64,000 nt of DNA from Mariniphaga anaerophila (GTDB taxonomy: Bacteria; Bacteroidota; Bacteroidia; Bacteroidales; Prolixibacteraceae): assembly GCF_900129025.1 (NCBI RefSeq), contig NZ_FQUM01000002.1, positions 310,001-374,000 of the forward strand, read 5' to 3'. The position numbers and the translations under genes were made by a program. Shown here piece after piece: positions 51,245 through 61,665 of the stretch. The notes below the pieces were generated by a model, which was not told the origin of the DNA, did no database searches, and saw only the letters and a program-made list of their open reading frames with translations. Position 1 is the stretch's first letter; each line of letters begins with the position of its first letter.

Positions 51245-53248
51245 ATGAAATTTGTTGTGTTGTCTCTTTCGTTTTTGCTGTTTTGCGGAGCTGTTTTTGC
51301 CCAAAACTGGCAGCAAATTAAAACGGTTGACGATGTGTGTAAAGCTTATCCGGAAGCGATGGAAAAGATGCTGGGGCAGTTTAATGTTGAATACCCGGGA
51401 ATGGAGAACGTGAAAAAAGCCCGGGATTCGGGAAATCTTACCAAAGCGTGCACACAACTTTTAAACTATTACCGGCACTGCGGCAATGCCGGGCATTTGA
51501 GGAACGTTTTGCCTGACGAGTCGAATCGCACGGATGCTGAAGCGGACACTATTTTGAAAAATGTTTTTGTAATTCAGAATGTCAGGGGTGAGGTTCCTTT
51601 TTTGGAAGACGGACACCGCGACTGGTATTACAAAGGCCCGAACAACGATAGGGAGTGGGCATGGCTTTCCAACAGGCACAGCCAGATTAGCTATGTGCTT
51701 TCAACCTATTTAAAAACCGGGAATCCAAAGTATGCTGCTTACATCGATTTGTTTTTACGCGATTTTATTATCAAAAGCATGCCTTATCCGGAGAAGAAAA
51801 GCAGCACTTCGGTGTGGCGTGGCTTGGAAGTTAGCTTCCGGGGGAAGGTTTGGTCGCAGATTTTTTATGGATTGATGGACAGTAAATACCTTTTGCCGGC
51901 AACCCGGTTGCTGATGTTAAGCAGTTTGCCCGACCATGCCCATTATAACCGTAATTTTCATGGCGAAAATAACTGGCTCACCATGGAAATTTCGGCGCTG
52001 GCAACCGTTGCAACCAATTTCCCCGAATACAAAGATGCGCCCGAATGGTTGGATTATTCAGTCGGCACAATGGTTGAAAGCATGAAAGGCCAGATTTATC
52101 CCGATGGTGTACAAACAGAACTGACTTTGCATTACCATATTGTTGCGTTAGCCAATTTCGAGCTTTTCAAAAATATTTGCGAAAATGCCAATCGCACGCT
52201 TCCCGACTATTATTTGGAAACCCTCGAAAAAATGCAGAACTATCTGGCTTACACCATGCGGCCTAATGGTACCGGCATTTTAAACAACGATGGAGATTTG
52301 GATGACAACCGGCAGCGAATACTTGATGCTGCAAAATCGTATGTCCGGCCCGATTGGGAATTTATTGCTTCAAACGGAAAAAACGGAGAAACGCCCGCAA
52401 ACAGACCTTCCTTTTTCTCTCCCTGGGCAGGCCATCTTATTTCCCGCAGCGGGTTCGATGCCGATGCACATTGGTCGTTTTTTGATATTGGCCCTTGGGG
52501 AAGCGGACATCAGCATAACGATAAACTGCATATTTCTGTTGCTGCTTACGGGCGGGATTTGCTCGTGGACGCCGGCCGGTTTGCCTACACCGGAGAAGTG
52601 GCGGAAAAGTTTCGGAATTATGTTCGCGGAAGCGCCGGCCACAACGTTTTGCTCATCGACGGAAAGGGGCAGGGCCCCGGTCCGCGGCTGGCAGAACAAC
52701 CGGTGCCTGAAAAGCACTGGCGTGTAACTGATGCGTACGATTATGCCTGGAGTTCGTTTGGTGAATTTGCCGGTGTTGAAGGAGTGTGTGAGCATACCCG
52801 GAGGCTGTTCTACGCCCGCGGCGATTTGTGGGTGGTGGTTGACCAGATTAAGACAGACCGCCCCAGAAAAATTGATGCGCTTTGGCACTGGCATCCCGAC
52901 TGTGATGTCCAAATTAACGGGAGTAAAGTGGTTACAAAAAATGAAACCGGAAATTTGCAAATTGTTCCGGTGGGCAGCCAAAAGTGGAAATTGAATCTGG
53001 TGAAAGGCCAGGAGGAACCTGAAATACAAGGTTGGTACAGTAGAGAATACAATAAATACGAACCCAATGTTGCATCGGTTTATTCAACCAAAATTGAAGG
53101 TGACGATGAATTTGTCTGGGTTCTGTTTCCATCGAAAAATGTGGCGGATGATGTGAAAGCAGAAATCGTTTCGAAAACCGATGATGAAATAAGGTTGAGA
53201 GTTTTCAATAGTAAAAATGATGAGTGGTTTGTAACCATTCCGTTGTAA
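51245..53248 (+). CDS. Heparinase II/III-family polysaccharide lyase 1
   Basis: This is a 667-residue exported lyase. The signal peptide is MKFVVLSLSFLLFCGAVFAQ. The (alpha/alpha) toroid (~80-380) includes RNFHGENNWLTMEIS (~237-251) and LTLHYHIVALANF (~293-305). The heparinase II/III-like beta-sheet domain starts near 400 with the metal/His segment GPWGSGHQHNDKLHISV (~420-436) and RDLLVDAGRFAYTG. Related families (PL12, PL15, PL17 and others) cut uronate-containing chains. The exact family is not assignable here. The earlier in-frame start at 51182 overlaps the preceding gene and is unlikely. Confidence 0.88.
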   Translation: MKFVVLSLSFLLFCGAVFAQNWQQIKTVDDVCKAYPEAMEKMLGQFNVEYPGMENVKKARDSGNLTKACTQLLNYYRHCGNAGHLRNVLPDESNRTDAEADTILKNVFVIQNVRGEVPFLEDGHRDWYYKGPNNDREWAWLSNRHSQISYVLSTYLKTGNPKYAAYIDLFLRDFIIKSMPYPEKKSSTSVWRGLEVSFRGKVWSQIFYGLMDSKYLLPATRLLMLSSLPDHAHYNRNFHGENNWLTMEISALATVATNFPEYKDAPEWLDYSVGTMVESMKGQIYPDGVQTELTLHYHIVALANFELFKNICENANRTLPDYYLETLEKMQNYLAYTMRPNGTGILNNDGDLDDNRQRILDAAKSYVRPDWEFIASNGKNGETPANRPSFFSPWAGHLISRSGFDADAHWSFFDIGPWGSGHQHNDKLHISVAAYGRDLLVDAGRFAYTGEVAEKFRNYVRGSAGHNVLLIDGKGQGPGPRLAEQPVPEKHWRVTDAYDYAWSSFGEFAGVEGVCEHTRRLFYARGDLWVVVDQIKTDRPRKIDALWHWHPDCDVQINGSKVVTKNETGNLQIVPVGSQKWKLNLVKGQEEPEIQGWYSREYNKYEPNVASVYSTKIEGDDEFVWVLFPSKNVADDVKAEIVSKTDDEIRLRVFNSKNDEWFVTIPL

Positions 53249-53260
53249 AACCGATGTAAA

Positions 53261-54661
53261 ATGAAGCAGGGAAAGAAAGTACTGGTCACGGGTTTTTTGT
53301 TTATGATGCTGTGTTATGCATTTGGTCAGAATTCGTTAAACAATACGAAATTTGACGGCTACCGCGCCATTTGGTTCGAACTCAATCAGAAATACGAGTA
53401 CGGCGATAAATATTCGGGTGCGTTGGGAACTTACACGGCCAAGCATGTGCCACTGGCTATTTATTCGGCCGAAGCCGATAAAACCTATTTTGTTTATGGC
53501 GGAACAACCAATGAGAATGAACGCTACCTGCTGTGCATGATTGGCGAATATGATCATCAAACCGGAATGGTATCGAAACCAACCGTGGTTTTCGACAAAC
53601 AGGGAGTGAACGATCCGCACGATAATCCGTCGCTGATGATTGACGACGACGGTTACATTTGGGTGTTTATAAGCGGCCGTAATGTGCGGCGAATGGGTTA
53701 CAAATTTAGAAGTAGCGCGCCCTTTTCAATCGAAAAATTTGAACAGGTTACTGAAGAGGTGATGACCTACCCACAGCCCTGGAACACCAGTTTTGGCTTC
53801 TTCCACTTTTTTACAAAATACACCGGAGTGCGGCAACTGTTTTACGAAACCAGTGTTGATGGTGTAACCTGGACTGAAGACCGCTTGCTGGCTGCAATGC
53901 CTGTTAACGAAGGCGAAAAATCAGGCCATTATCAGACCAGCGCCGTTTTTAACAGGAGAAAGCTGGGAACGTTTTTAAACCGCCATCCGCAGGGGAATGT
54001 AGATAAACGTACTGATTTATATTACCTCCAGACCGAAGACTTTGGCGAAACCTGGACCAACGCATCGGGCGAAATTTTGAAAATGCCCTTGGTCACTGTT
54101 GAGAACCCGGCACGGGTAACTGATTATGTTTCGCAGGGGAAGAATGTTTATGTGAAAGACATGGGTTTTAACGATGAGGGAAATCCCGCCTGCTTGTACA
54201 TTCGAAGCAACGGCCACGAGCCCGGGCCGGGAAATGCCCCGTACGAATGGTGTGTAACACGTTGGATCGGGGCTGCTTGGAAAACATCTGTTGTTACGGA
54301 GTCTGACCACAATTACGACATGGGCAGTATTTTTATCGACGGAAGTAAAATGAGTGTTGTGGGGCCTACCGAGCCGGGGCCTCAAAAGTGGGGCGTTGGC
54401 GGTGAACTTGCTGTGTGGACTTCAGGAGATGGAGGCGGAAAATGGAAACGAGCCCGGGTTTTAACCCAAAATAGTTTGGCAAGCCATTCGTATGTTCGCC
54501 GCCCGGTAAATTTTAAAGCACCGTTTTGTTTTTTCTGGGCTGATGGCAATTCGCACGAATTCAGCAAATCGGAACTCTATTTTGGCGACTTTGAAGGGAA
54601 TGTCTGGAAACTGCCCTACCACATGAAAAATGATTTTGAAAAACCGATCAAAATAAAATAG
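53261..54661 (+). CDS. BNR_4-repeat secreted beta-propeller protein
   Basis: This is a 466-residue exported protein, with signal peptide MKQGKKVLVTGFLFMMLCYAFG. Repeated propeller-type units are present, including the family's hallmark GVNDPHDNPSLMIDDDGYIW (~109-128) and several Asp-box-like turns. Proteins of this BNR_4 group occur beside lyases and sulfatases in marine Bacteroidota. Some ulvan lyases (PL24/PL25) are seven-bladed propellers that databases describe with BNR terms, so a lyase role is possible. It starts 12 bases after the previous stop. Confidence 0.83.
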   Translation: MKQGKKVLVTGFLFMMLCYAFGQNSLNNTKFDGYRAIWFELNQKYEYGDKYSGALGTYTAKHVPLAIYSAEADKTYFVYGGTTNENERYLLCMIGEYDHQTGMVSKPTVVFDKQGVNDPHDNPSLMIDDDGYIWVFISGRNVRRMGYKFRSSAPFSIEKFEQVTEEVMTYPQPWNTSFGFFHFFTKYTGVRQLFYETSVDGVTWTEDRLLAAMPVNEGEKSGHYQTSAVFNRRKLGTFLNRHPQGNVDKRTDLYYLQTEDFGETWTNASGEILKMPLVTVENPARVTDYVSQGKNVYVKDMGFNDEGNPACLYIRSNGHEPGPGNAPYEWCVTRWIGAAWKTSVVTESDHNYDMGSIFIDGSKMSVVGPTEPGPQKWGVGGELAVWTSGDGGGKWKRARVLTQNSLASHSYVRRPVNFKAPFCFFWADGNSHEFSKSELYFGDFEGNVWKLPYHMKNDFEKPIKIK

Positions 54662-54740
54662 CAAAGCAGGTAACCACAGGATAAATAAACTGTTGAATAT
54701 TCTTTTCTTAATGGATTAAAGCATAGTTAAATCAACCGAT

Positions 54741-57700
54741 ATGAACCGTAGAAATCTCGTCCTGATTCTTGTGTGTTTTCTCCCTTTAATAACTATTAAT
54801 GCTGCAAATGCAGCGCATAAAAAGAAAGAGCAAAAAAGGCCGAATATTATTTTCATTCTGACCGACGACCAGCGTTGGGACGCGTTGGGCTACTCAGGGA
54901 ATGAGATAATTCAGACTCCTGAAATGGATAAGCTGGCCGAAAGTGGCGCATATTTTCGTAACGGCATGGCAGCTACCCCTATTTGCTCTGCCAGCCGTGC
55001 CAGCATTTTTAGCGGCTTGCACGAACGCACACATAAATACACGTTTCAAACCGGCCCGATACGAACTGAATTTATGGAAAAATCTTACCCGAAATTGTTG
55101 AAAGAAGCCGGTTATTTTACCGGGTTTTTCGGAAAATTCGGGGTTAACTATTCCGATAAGGAAGCCCTTTTTGATGTGATTGACGATTACGACAGGAACA
55201 ACCGGTTTCCCGATTATCGTGGCTATTTTTATAAAACGATTAACGGAGACACTGTTCATCTCACAAGATATACAGGGCAGCAGGCGCTCGATTTTATTGA
55301 CAATGCGCCTTCTGGAAAACCATTCTGCCTGTCGCTGAGTTTTAGCGCACCACATGCTCACGACGGGGCTCCGGAACAATATTTCTGGCAAAAAGAGTCT
55401 GGCAATTTGTATGAAGATATGGAGATGCCGGAGCCTGATTTGAGCGATGAAAAGTATTTTTTGGAGCAGCCAGCCGCGGTGCGGGAGGGCTTTAACCGTT
55501 TACGCTGGACGTGGCGGTTTGATACTCCTGAGAAATATCAGCACAGTGTAAAAGGATATTACCGTATGATTTACGGCATCGATTTGGAAATTGCAAAAAT
55601 CAGGAAAAAGCTGGAAGAAAAGGGGTTGGATGAAAATACTGTTATTATTTTGATGGGCGATAACGGCTATTTTTTGGGAGAACGGCAACTGGCCGGAAAA
55701 TGGCTTATGTATGATAACTCGGTGCGCGTTCCACTTATCGTTTTCGATCCGCGGGTAAAGCAGCATCGCGATTTGGATGATATGGCGATGAATATTGATA
55801 TTCCGGCAACCCTCCTTGATCTGGCCGGAGTTGACCAACCAGAATCGTGGCACGGGAAGAGCCTGGTGCCGGTGGTGTCCGGGCAGATGAAAGCGTTGCC
55901 GCGCGATACTGTTTTGCTAGAACATCTTTGGGAATTTGAGAACATTCCGCCGAGCGAGGGACTGCGCACGTCTGAATGGAAATACTTCAGGTATGTGAAC
56001 GACAAGTCGTTGGAAGAGTTGTACAACCTGAAAAATGACCCGGGGGAAATCGAAAATCTGGTGTCGAAGCCGGAATACGCGGAAGTGGTAAAGAAACTCA
56101 GGAATAAACTGGACAGGCTGACGAAACAGTATGCTGATCCTTTTTCAGGTGTTCCGTCGGGGTTGGCGGTGGAATATATTCGCGACCCCCGTTATGCACA
56201 AATTATCGATAGCAAGCCCGAATTTAGCTGGATTGTGCCCCGGAAAGCTGTGTTGCAGAAAGCATATCAGATTTTGGTTGCTTCACAAAAAGAGCAGATT
56301 GATAATAATATTGGAGACATGTGGAACAGCGGGCAGGTAAGAACCGGAGCGTCCACAAATGTTGAGTACGCCGGAGCCCCCTTAAAACCGAATACCGGAT
56401 ATTTCTGGAAAGTGAGGATTTTTGATGAGGATAACCGGACTTCGGAATATTCAGCGCCTCAAAAATTTGTAACCGGAACTTTTAACCAGCGCCAAATTAC
56501 TACGCCCAATTGGTTTTTGGTTGAAAAAATTAAACCAACACATTTTACCCGCAGGGCAGATGACAGCTATTTTATCGATTTTGGAAAAGACGCATTTGGA
56601 ACGTTTGAAATTGATTATTCAGCGGCAACTCCCGAAATCCTGACCATTCATTTGGGTGAAAAGCTGCTCGACGGAAAAATCGATCGTGCGCCTGGGGGAA
56701 CTATTCGGTATCAAAAAGTTCTACTGGAAGTCGCTCCCGGAAAAAAGAATTATCAGATTCGTTTAACGCCGGACAAAAGAAATACCAACGAGATGGCAGT
56801 GGCGTTGCCCGATTCGTTTCTGGTGATTATGCCGTTTCGTTATGTCGAAATTGAAAATGCTAAAAACCTGACTGCCGATGATGTTACACAGGTCGCTTAT
56901 TTCAACTATTTCGAGGAAAATACAAGCGCTTTTTTAAGTTCCGATACCATTTTAAACCGCGTTTGGGAATTGTGTAAATATTCTCAGAAAGCAACATCTT
57001 TTGCCGGCTTTTATGTGGATGGCGAGCGCGAGCGGATTCCTTATGAAGCAGACGCCTATCTGAATCAGTTGAGCCATTATGCGGTAGATAACGAATATGC
57101 CATTGCGCGGAGAACCATCGAGTATTTCATGGAAAAGCCCACCTGGCCAACCGAATGGCAACTGCATGTGGCAATGTTGTTCTTCCAGGATTACATGTAC
57201 ACCGGAAATACGGAGCTGATTGAACATTACTACGACGAATTGAAATATAAAACGCTGATGGCGTTGGAGGTAGAAGATGGGTTTATTTCCACATTTTCGC
57301 CCGCTCACAATGGCGAGTTGATGATGAACCTCGGATTTGCCGATACAACCAAGCGACTGCGCGATATTGTTGACTGGCCGCAAAAAGGCGGGTTTGGCGG
57401 AGTGGTTGGCGAAGACGACGGCTTTGTGTTTAAGCCGGTAAATACCGTCATCAATTCATTGTACTATCAAAACATGAAAATTATGGCGGAGTTTGCCGCT
57501 TTGTTGGGCCGGACAGACGATGAGCTTGATTTTAATCTGAGGGCTGCCAGGGTGAAAAAGTCGATTAATCAACAATTGTATAATCACGAAAAAGGATATT
57601 ATACCGATGGTTTGGGAACAGAACACGGCTCGGTGCATGCAAATATGTTTCCGCTGGCCTTCGGAATTGTTCCAGACGAATACAAACAACGTGTAGTCGA

Positions 57701-58259
57701 ACACATTAAATCGCGCGGAATGGCATGCAGTGTTTACGGGGCTCAGTATTTAATGGAAGCGGTTTACAACGCAGGCGCAGCTGATTATGGGCTGGAACTA
57801 ATGACTGCAACCCACGACCGCAGTTGGTATAACATGATAAAAGTGGGGTCAACCATTAGTATGGAAGCCTGGGATATGAAGTACAAACCCAATTCCGACT
57901 GGAATCATGCATGGGGAGCTGTGCCGGCCAATATTATCGCTCGCTATTTGTGGGGAATCCAGCCCAAAAAACCGGGGTTCGAAGTGGTTTCCATAAGTCC
58001 GCAGATGGGCGATTTAAAAAGCTGTTCAATAAAAGTACCTGTCATTCGGGGCGAAATATCAGGTGAGTATCAGCGTATAAATAATCGGCTAACAAAGTAT
58101 TCGATTGATTTGCCGGGCAATGTGTTTGGTGAGTTTAAAATAGCCTTGTCGCCACAGGATGTAGTAACGCTTAACGGCAAAATTGTAATTCCTGCTTTTG
58201 ATTCCATACGGCTGAATCCCGGGAAAAATGATATCGAAATTCGAATAAATTCATTTTAA
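54741..58259 (+). CDS. Sulfatase fused to GH78 alpha-L-rhamnosidase
   Basis: This is a 1172-residue two-enzyme protein with a signal peptide (residues 1-25). The N-terminal sulfatase (~33-460) has metal-binding [10 protein letters not shown] (38-47) and the modification site CSASR with Cys82, which must be converted to formylglycine. Residues ~465-1170 are a family GH78 rhamnosidase: accessory beta domains, then the (alpha/alpha)6 barrel with the general acid in [10 protein letters not shown] (Glu in 760-769) and the base in SMEAWD (Glu1042). The closest architecture I know is the P36 sulfatase/rhamnosidase of the ulvan pathway of Formosa agariphila. This suggests stepwise removal of sulfate and then L-rhamnose. 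Confidence 0.92.
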   Translation: MNRRNLVLILVCFLPLITINAANAAHKKKEQKRPNIIFILTDDQRWDALGYSGNEIIQTPEMDKLAESGAYFRNGMAATPICSASRASIFSGLHERTHKYTFQTGPIRTEFMEKSYPKLLKEAGYFTGFFGKFGVNYSDKEALFDVIDDYDRNNRFPDYRGYFYKTINGDTVHLTRYTGQQALDFIDNAPSGKPFCLSLSFSAPHAHDGAPEQYFWQKESGNLYEDMEMPEPDLSDEKYFLEQPAAVREGFNRLRWTWRFDTPEKYQHSVKGYYRMIYGIDLEIAKIRKKLEEKGLDENTVIILMGDNGYFLGERQLAGKWLMYDNSVRVPLIVFDPRVKQHRDLDDMAMNIDIPATLLDLAGVDQPESWHGKSLVPVVSGQMKALPRDTVLLEHLWEFENIPPSEGLRTSEWKYFRYVNDKSLEELYNLKNDPGEIENLVSKPEYAEVVKKLRNKLDRLTKQYADPFSGVPSGLAVEYIRDPRYAQIIDSKPEFSWIVPRKAVLQKAYQILVASQKEQIDNNIGDMWNSGQVRTGASTNVEYAGAPLKPNTGYFWKVRIFDEDNRTSEYSAPQKFVTGTFNQRQITTPNWFLVEKIKPTHFTRRADDSYFIDFGKDAFGTFEIDYSAATPEILTIHLGEKLLDGKIDRAPGGTIRYQKVLLEVAPGKKNYQIRLTPDKRNTNEMAVALPDSFLVIMPFRYVEIENAKNLTADDVTQVAYFNYFEENTSAFLSSDTILNRVWELCKYSQKATSFAGFYVDGERERIPYEADAYLNQLSHYAVDNEYAIARRTIEYFMEKPTWPTEWQLHVAMLFFQDYMYTGNTELIEHYYDELKYKTLMALEVEDGFISTFSPAHNGELMMNLGFADTTKRLRDIVDWPQKGGFGGVVGEDDGFVFKPVNTVINSLYYQNMKIMAEFAALLGRTDDELDFNLRAARVKKSINQQLYNHEKGYYTDGLGTEHGSVHANMFPLAFGIVPDEYKQRVVEHIKSRGMACSVYGAQYLMEAVYNAGAADYGLELMTATHDRSWYNMIKVGSTISMEAWDMKYKPNSDWNHAWGAVPANIIARYLWGIQPKKPGFEVVSISPQMGDLKSCSIKVPVIRGEISGEYQRINNRLTKYSIDLPGNVFGEFKIALSPQDVVTLNGKIVIPAFDSIRLNPGKNDIEIRINSF

Positions 58260-58364
58260 ACAGAATACTAATTTGAAATGAAACACCACGCAAATTGATG
58301 CGCTAAAGTTCATGATTAAAGAATTGATTTCAGATAATTACTGTTAAAAAATAAAACTGGTCAA

Positions 58365-60299
58365 ATGAAAAAAATAATCCTTGTCGTTTTAATGGTGTGT
58401 TTTTCCGTAGGCGCATTTTCTTACGAAAAACGCAATTTGCTTCAAAAAGAAGCCGCAGCATGTAACCTGAATCAGGAGCTTATTGCTGATTTTTCAGAAA
58501 TTGGCTTTCCTGATTACGCTGAAAGAACGTTTTGGAACGCTCTGCCCGAGGTTGTTCGTAGCCAATATATTGGGCAGGCCGAGAAATATCTGGACTACAA
58601 CTGGCCGGTAGTAAAAGCAACCGACTACCTGGAAATTATTCGTTCCGGCGACCGCCGGCAGGAAGTTTATGCTGCGCCACGAGCTGCGTTGGTCGCTTTG
58701 GTAATGGGAGAACTTACCGAAGGCGAAGGTCGGTTTACAGACCAGATTGTAAACGGCGTTTGGTATTACAGCGAACAAACCTGGTGGGGGTGGTCGGCGC
58801 ATCTTACCGCGCAAAAGGCGCCACACGGACTACCCGATGCCGACGAGCCGGTGATTGACCTTGGCGTGGGAGAGATTGCCAATATTCTTTCGTGGACCTG
58901 GTTCCTGTTTAAAGATGAATTCGATAAAATCCACCCGCTCATTGCCAAACGGTTGAAAGATGAGATTATGAAAAAGGCAGTCGTTCCGTACTATGAACGA
59001 AATGATTTCTGGTGGCAGGGGCTCGACGGAACACGTGAAGTGAATAACTGGAACCCCTGGACCAATCACAACATGCTTACTGCTATTCTGATTCTTGAAG
59101 ATAATCAGCAACAAAAAATTAAAGGCGTGCAAAAAGTGGTTCGCTCTCTGGATGAATTTGTTAATGTTTATCCTGATGATGGCGGCTGCGACGAAGGCCC
59201 TTCGTACTGGGGCAGGGCAGGGGCATCGCTCTATCAGTGCCTCGATTTGCTTAAGCGGGCCACAAACGGAAAGTTTAATGTGTACGACAATCAGCTGATA
59301 AAAAATATGGGCAACTACATTTATAAAGCCTACATCAATTATCCCTATTTTATCAACTTTGCCGATGCCGATGCAACTACCGGAGGCCGCCCGCAAATAA
59401 TCTACAGCTACGGAAAAGATATTGGCGATCCGGTTATGCAGAAGTTCGGCGCATTTTTGGCACAAAAGCAAGCGTGGGGAGAAAAAACTCCGGGAGGGAA
59501 AGTAGATGAGCAAATTATGCAGCTGATGTACCTGAAAGAGATAGAAAATGCCGATGCTGAGAATGCCCTTGTTAGTGATTTTTGGTTGCCACAAACCCAG
59601 GTTGCCGGCGCACGTGACAAAGCGGGCTCTTCCGACGGATTCTTTTTTGCTGCCAAAGGTGGGCACAACGCCGAAAGCCATAATCATAACGATTTAGGTT
59701 CCTTCGTTTTATATTTTGATGGAAAGCCCTGCCTGGTGGACATTGGCCGCGAAACCTACACCGCAAAAACATTTAGCAGCCGGCGTTACGAAATATGGAC
59801 CATGCAGTCGCAGTTTCATAATCTTCCCAAAATAAATGGGGTAGATCAAATGCAGGGAAGAAAATATGTGGCTACCAACACTAATTTTAAAGCCGATGCA
59901 AAAAAGGCTGTTTTTTCAACCGATATTTTCAATGCTTATCCGGAGCAGGCTGCTGTGAAGAAATGGGTGCGTTCTTATGAACTCGACCGTGGAAAGCGGT
60001 TTGTAGTGCGCGATGATTACGAACTGGAAAAAGTATTGGAAGAACCGACTACCATCAATTTTGTAACTTATTGCGACGTGTCTGAATTACACCCCGGAGT
60101 ATTGTTGCTGAAAGGCGATGGTTTTAAGCTCGAAATGAAGTATAATTCTAAAAGTGTTTCACCGGAGATTGAGTTTATTAAAGTAACAGATAATGGTCTG
60201 AAGAGGTACTGGCCCGATGGCATTACCCGAATTGTTTTTACCGTAAATAACTCGAAAACAAAAGGGAAAAATGAGATTGTGATAACCGATGCCAGGTAG
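58365..60299 (+). CDS. Heparinase II/III-family polysaccharide lyase 2
   Basis: This 644-residue exported lyase has signal peptide MKKIILVVLMVCFSVGAFS. The toroid domain (~30-370) has REVNNWNPWTNHNML (~222-236) and GCDEGPSYWGRAGASLYQ (~272-289), which carry candidate catalytic Asn/His and Tyr residues. The C-terminal heparinase II/III-like domain has GGHNAESHNHNDLGSFVLYF (~432-451) and LVDIGRETYTAKTFSSRRYE. It is clearly different from the lyase at 51245, so the two probably cut different linkages. Substrate family not assigned; ulvan-acting relatives exist (for example PL37). It is last in the operon, 105 bases after the fusion gene. Confidence 0.88.
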   Translation: MKKIILVVLMVCFSVGAFSYEKRNLLQKEAAACNLNQELIADFSEIGFPDYAERTFWNALPEVVRSQYIGQAEKYLDYNWPVVKATDYLEIIRSGDRRQEVYAAPRAALVALVMGELTEGEGRFTDQIVNGVWYYSEQTWWGWSAHLTAQKAPHGLPDADEPVIDLGVGEIANILSWTWFLFKDEFDKIHPLIAKRLKDEIMKKAVVPYYERNDFWWQGLDGTREVNNWNPWTNHNMLTAILILEDNQQQKIKGVQKVVRSLDEFVNVYPDDGGCDEGPSYWGRAGASLYQCLDLLKRATNGKFNVYDNQLIKNMGNYIYKAYINYPYFINFADADATTGGRPQIIYSYGKDIGDPVMQKFGAFLAQKQAWGEKTPGGKVDEQIMQLMYLKEIENADAENALVSDFWLPQTQVAGARDKAGSSDGFFFAAKGGHNAESHNHNDLGSFVLYFDGKPCLVDIGRETYTAKTFSSRRYEIWTMQSQFHNLPKINGVDQMQGRKYVATNTNFKADAKKAVFSTDIFNAYPEQAAVKKWVRSYELDRGKRFVVRDDYELEKVLEEPTTINFVTYCDVSELHPGVLLLKGDGFKLEMKYNSKSVSPEIEFIKVTDNGLKRYWPDGITRIVFTVNNSKTKGKNEIVITDAR

Positions 60300-60400
60300 T
60301 AGTTATGTAAATTAACAGTTGATATTTGTTCCTGTGCTGCTGCAAGTTTATACTTTGCTTCAGCAGGAGAGATTCCAATTTTTTTATCAAGAGTTGAGGC

Positions 60401-60419
60401 AAAAACCCGTGCTAACGGG
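60401..60419 (-). terminator. Short terminator after the GH-A gene, minus strand
   Basis: A 5-bp stem CCCGT-TAGC-ACGGG on the minus strand is followed by TTTTT. It backs up the stronger hairpin at 60425. Confidence 0.55.
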
Positions 60420-60424
60420 GCATT

Positions 60425-60454
60425 AAAAAAGAGGGAGTATGTGGCTCCCTCTTT
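60425..60454. terminator. Terminator between the convergent polysaccharide loci
   Basis: A 10-bp stem (60428-60437 with 60445-60454, 7-base loop) is followed on the minus strand by TTTTTT. It lies 38 bases beyond the minus-strand GH-A gene and can also stop plus-strand transcripts from the lyase operon. Confidence 0.85.
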
Positions 60455-60491
60455 GAATGTATAGAATGATCTTTTAAAATGATGTCCCTGT

Positions 60492-61571
60492 TTATTCCCC
60501 GGTAAGGCTTTTTATTAACTCAACTTCTTCCTGTATGTAAGGAGTGCCGTCGGGTCTGAAAATTTCATGAAACCAAAGTGGCGGTTCCGATCCATCTGGA
60601 ATTGGTTCGTCCCAAGCGTATTTGGTGTTCGATTTTCCGGCAACCAGTCCCCAGTTGATCGCGCCAATATTTTCTTTTTTTAATATCGGCATTATATTCG
60701 AAAACAAACTGTTGTTTCTGCGAGCCATATATTCGGTACAAACCAACGGGCGTCCGTAGCTTTTCAATGTGTCAATTGCAGCCTGATGTTGCTCCGGCCC
60801 TTCGTAGTTATGGTATGTAATTATATCTGAGTTTTCAAGTTGAAACTTGTTTAAATCGGTTAAAGGGGCGCTCCAAACTCCTGCTGTCAATGGCTGAGAT
60901 GGCCTAACTTCCCATCCCCATTCGAATACTTTCTTTAAAAGCGGCATCGATTTATTTTTGTACCCTGAATTGCCCGGCTCGTTGTACAAATCCCATAAAA
61001 CGATGCGGCTGTCGTCTTTAAAGGTTGATAATACATCCTTTACATAAGATTCCAGTGTGGTAACCAGCGTTGAGTCCTGAAATAGTAGATCGCCCGGATC
61101 GCGCACCCATCCCGAATTATGAACGCCCGGTTTTGGATCGGGTTGTTTACCTGCATGGTATTCTGCATTCCAGCAGTCGTCGAAGAAAACAAAAATGGTT
61201 TTTATGCCATAACTGTCTGCAATGTCGAGGTATTTGTTAATGCGGCCTTTAAAGCCTTGTTTGTCTTGTTGCCACGCAACATGATGCAGGTAAACACGCA
61301 TGCAATTCATCCCAATATTTTTAGCCCATCCCAGTTCACGGTCAATGGTCTCCGGGTCAAATGTTTCAGCCTGCCAGTTCTCCAACTGGTTAATGGCAGT
61401 GCTCGGATTAAAATTACAGCCCCGCAACCATTCGTTTTCGGTTTGCCAGTTTTGAGCCTGTTCTTCTGTCCAAATTGCCGGAGTTTTTTCTTTAGTTTGA
61501 GTACTGTTTTTGCAGCTTGTTAACGCGAATAACGCTGCAAGTACAATCAAGTAAATCTGGTTATTTTTCAT
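60492..61571 (-). CDS. Clan GH-A glycoside hydrolase lipoprotein (GH5-like)
   Basis: This 359-residue lipoprotein has a signal ending ALTSC. The TIM-barrel carries the two catalytic glutamates of clan GH-A: acid/base in LWDLYNEPGNSG (~199-210) and nucleophile in LVCTEYMARR (~283-292). The start motif NEWLRGCNFNPSTAINQLENW is shared with Bacteroidota proteins often named 1,4-beta-xylanase or cellulase-family. The substrate cannot be read off. It follows the GH43 gene with 94 bases between and belongs to the minus-strand locus entering from the right. Confidence 0.85.
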   Translation of the reverse strand: MKNNQIYLIVLAALFALTSCKNSTQTKEKTPAIWTEEQAQNWQTENEWLRGCNFNPSTAINQLENWQAETFDPETIDRELGWAKNIGMNCMRVYLHHVAWQQDKQGFKGRINKYLDIADSYGIKTIFVFFDDCWNAEYHAGKQPDPKPGVHNSGWVRDPGDLLFQDSTLVTTLESYVKDVLSTFKDDSRIVLWDLYNEPGNSGYKNKSMPLLKKVFEWGWEVRPSQPLTAGVWSAPLTDLNKFQLENSDIITYHNYEGPEQHQAAIDTLKSYGRPLVCTEYMARRNNSLFSNIMPILKKENIGAINWGLVAGKSNTKYAWDEPIPDGSEPPLWFHEIFRPDGTPYIQEEVELIKSLTGE

Positions 61572-61665
61572 TCTGTAAGATATTTTTTGATATGTTATAT
61601 GAACTGAAAAAGGGTTACATTGTATTTGGTAAAGATAAACAGTAATTTGAAAAATGTATTATTAT

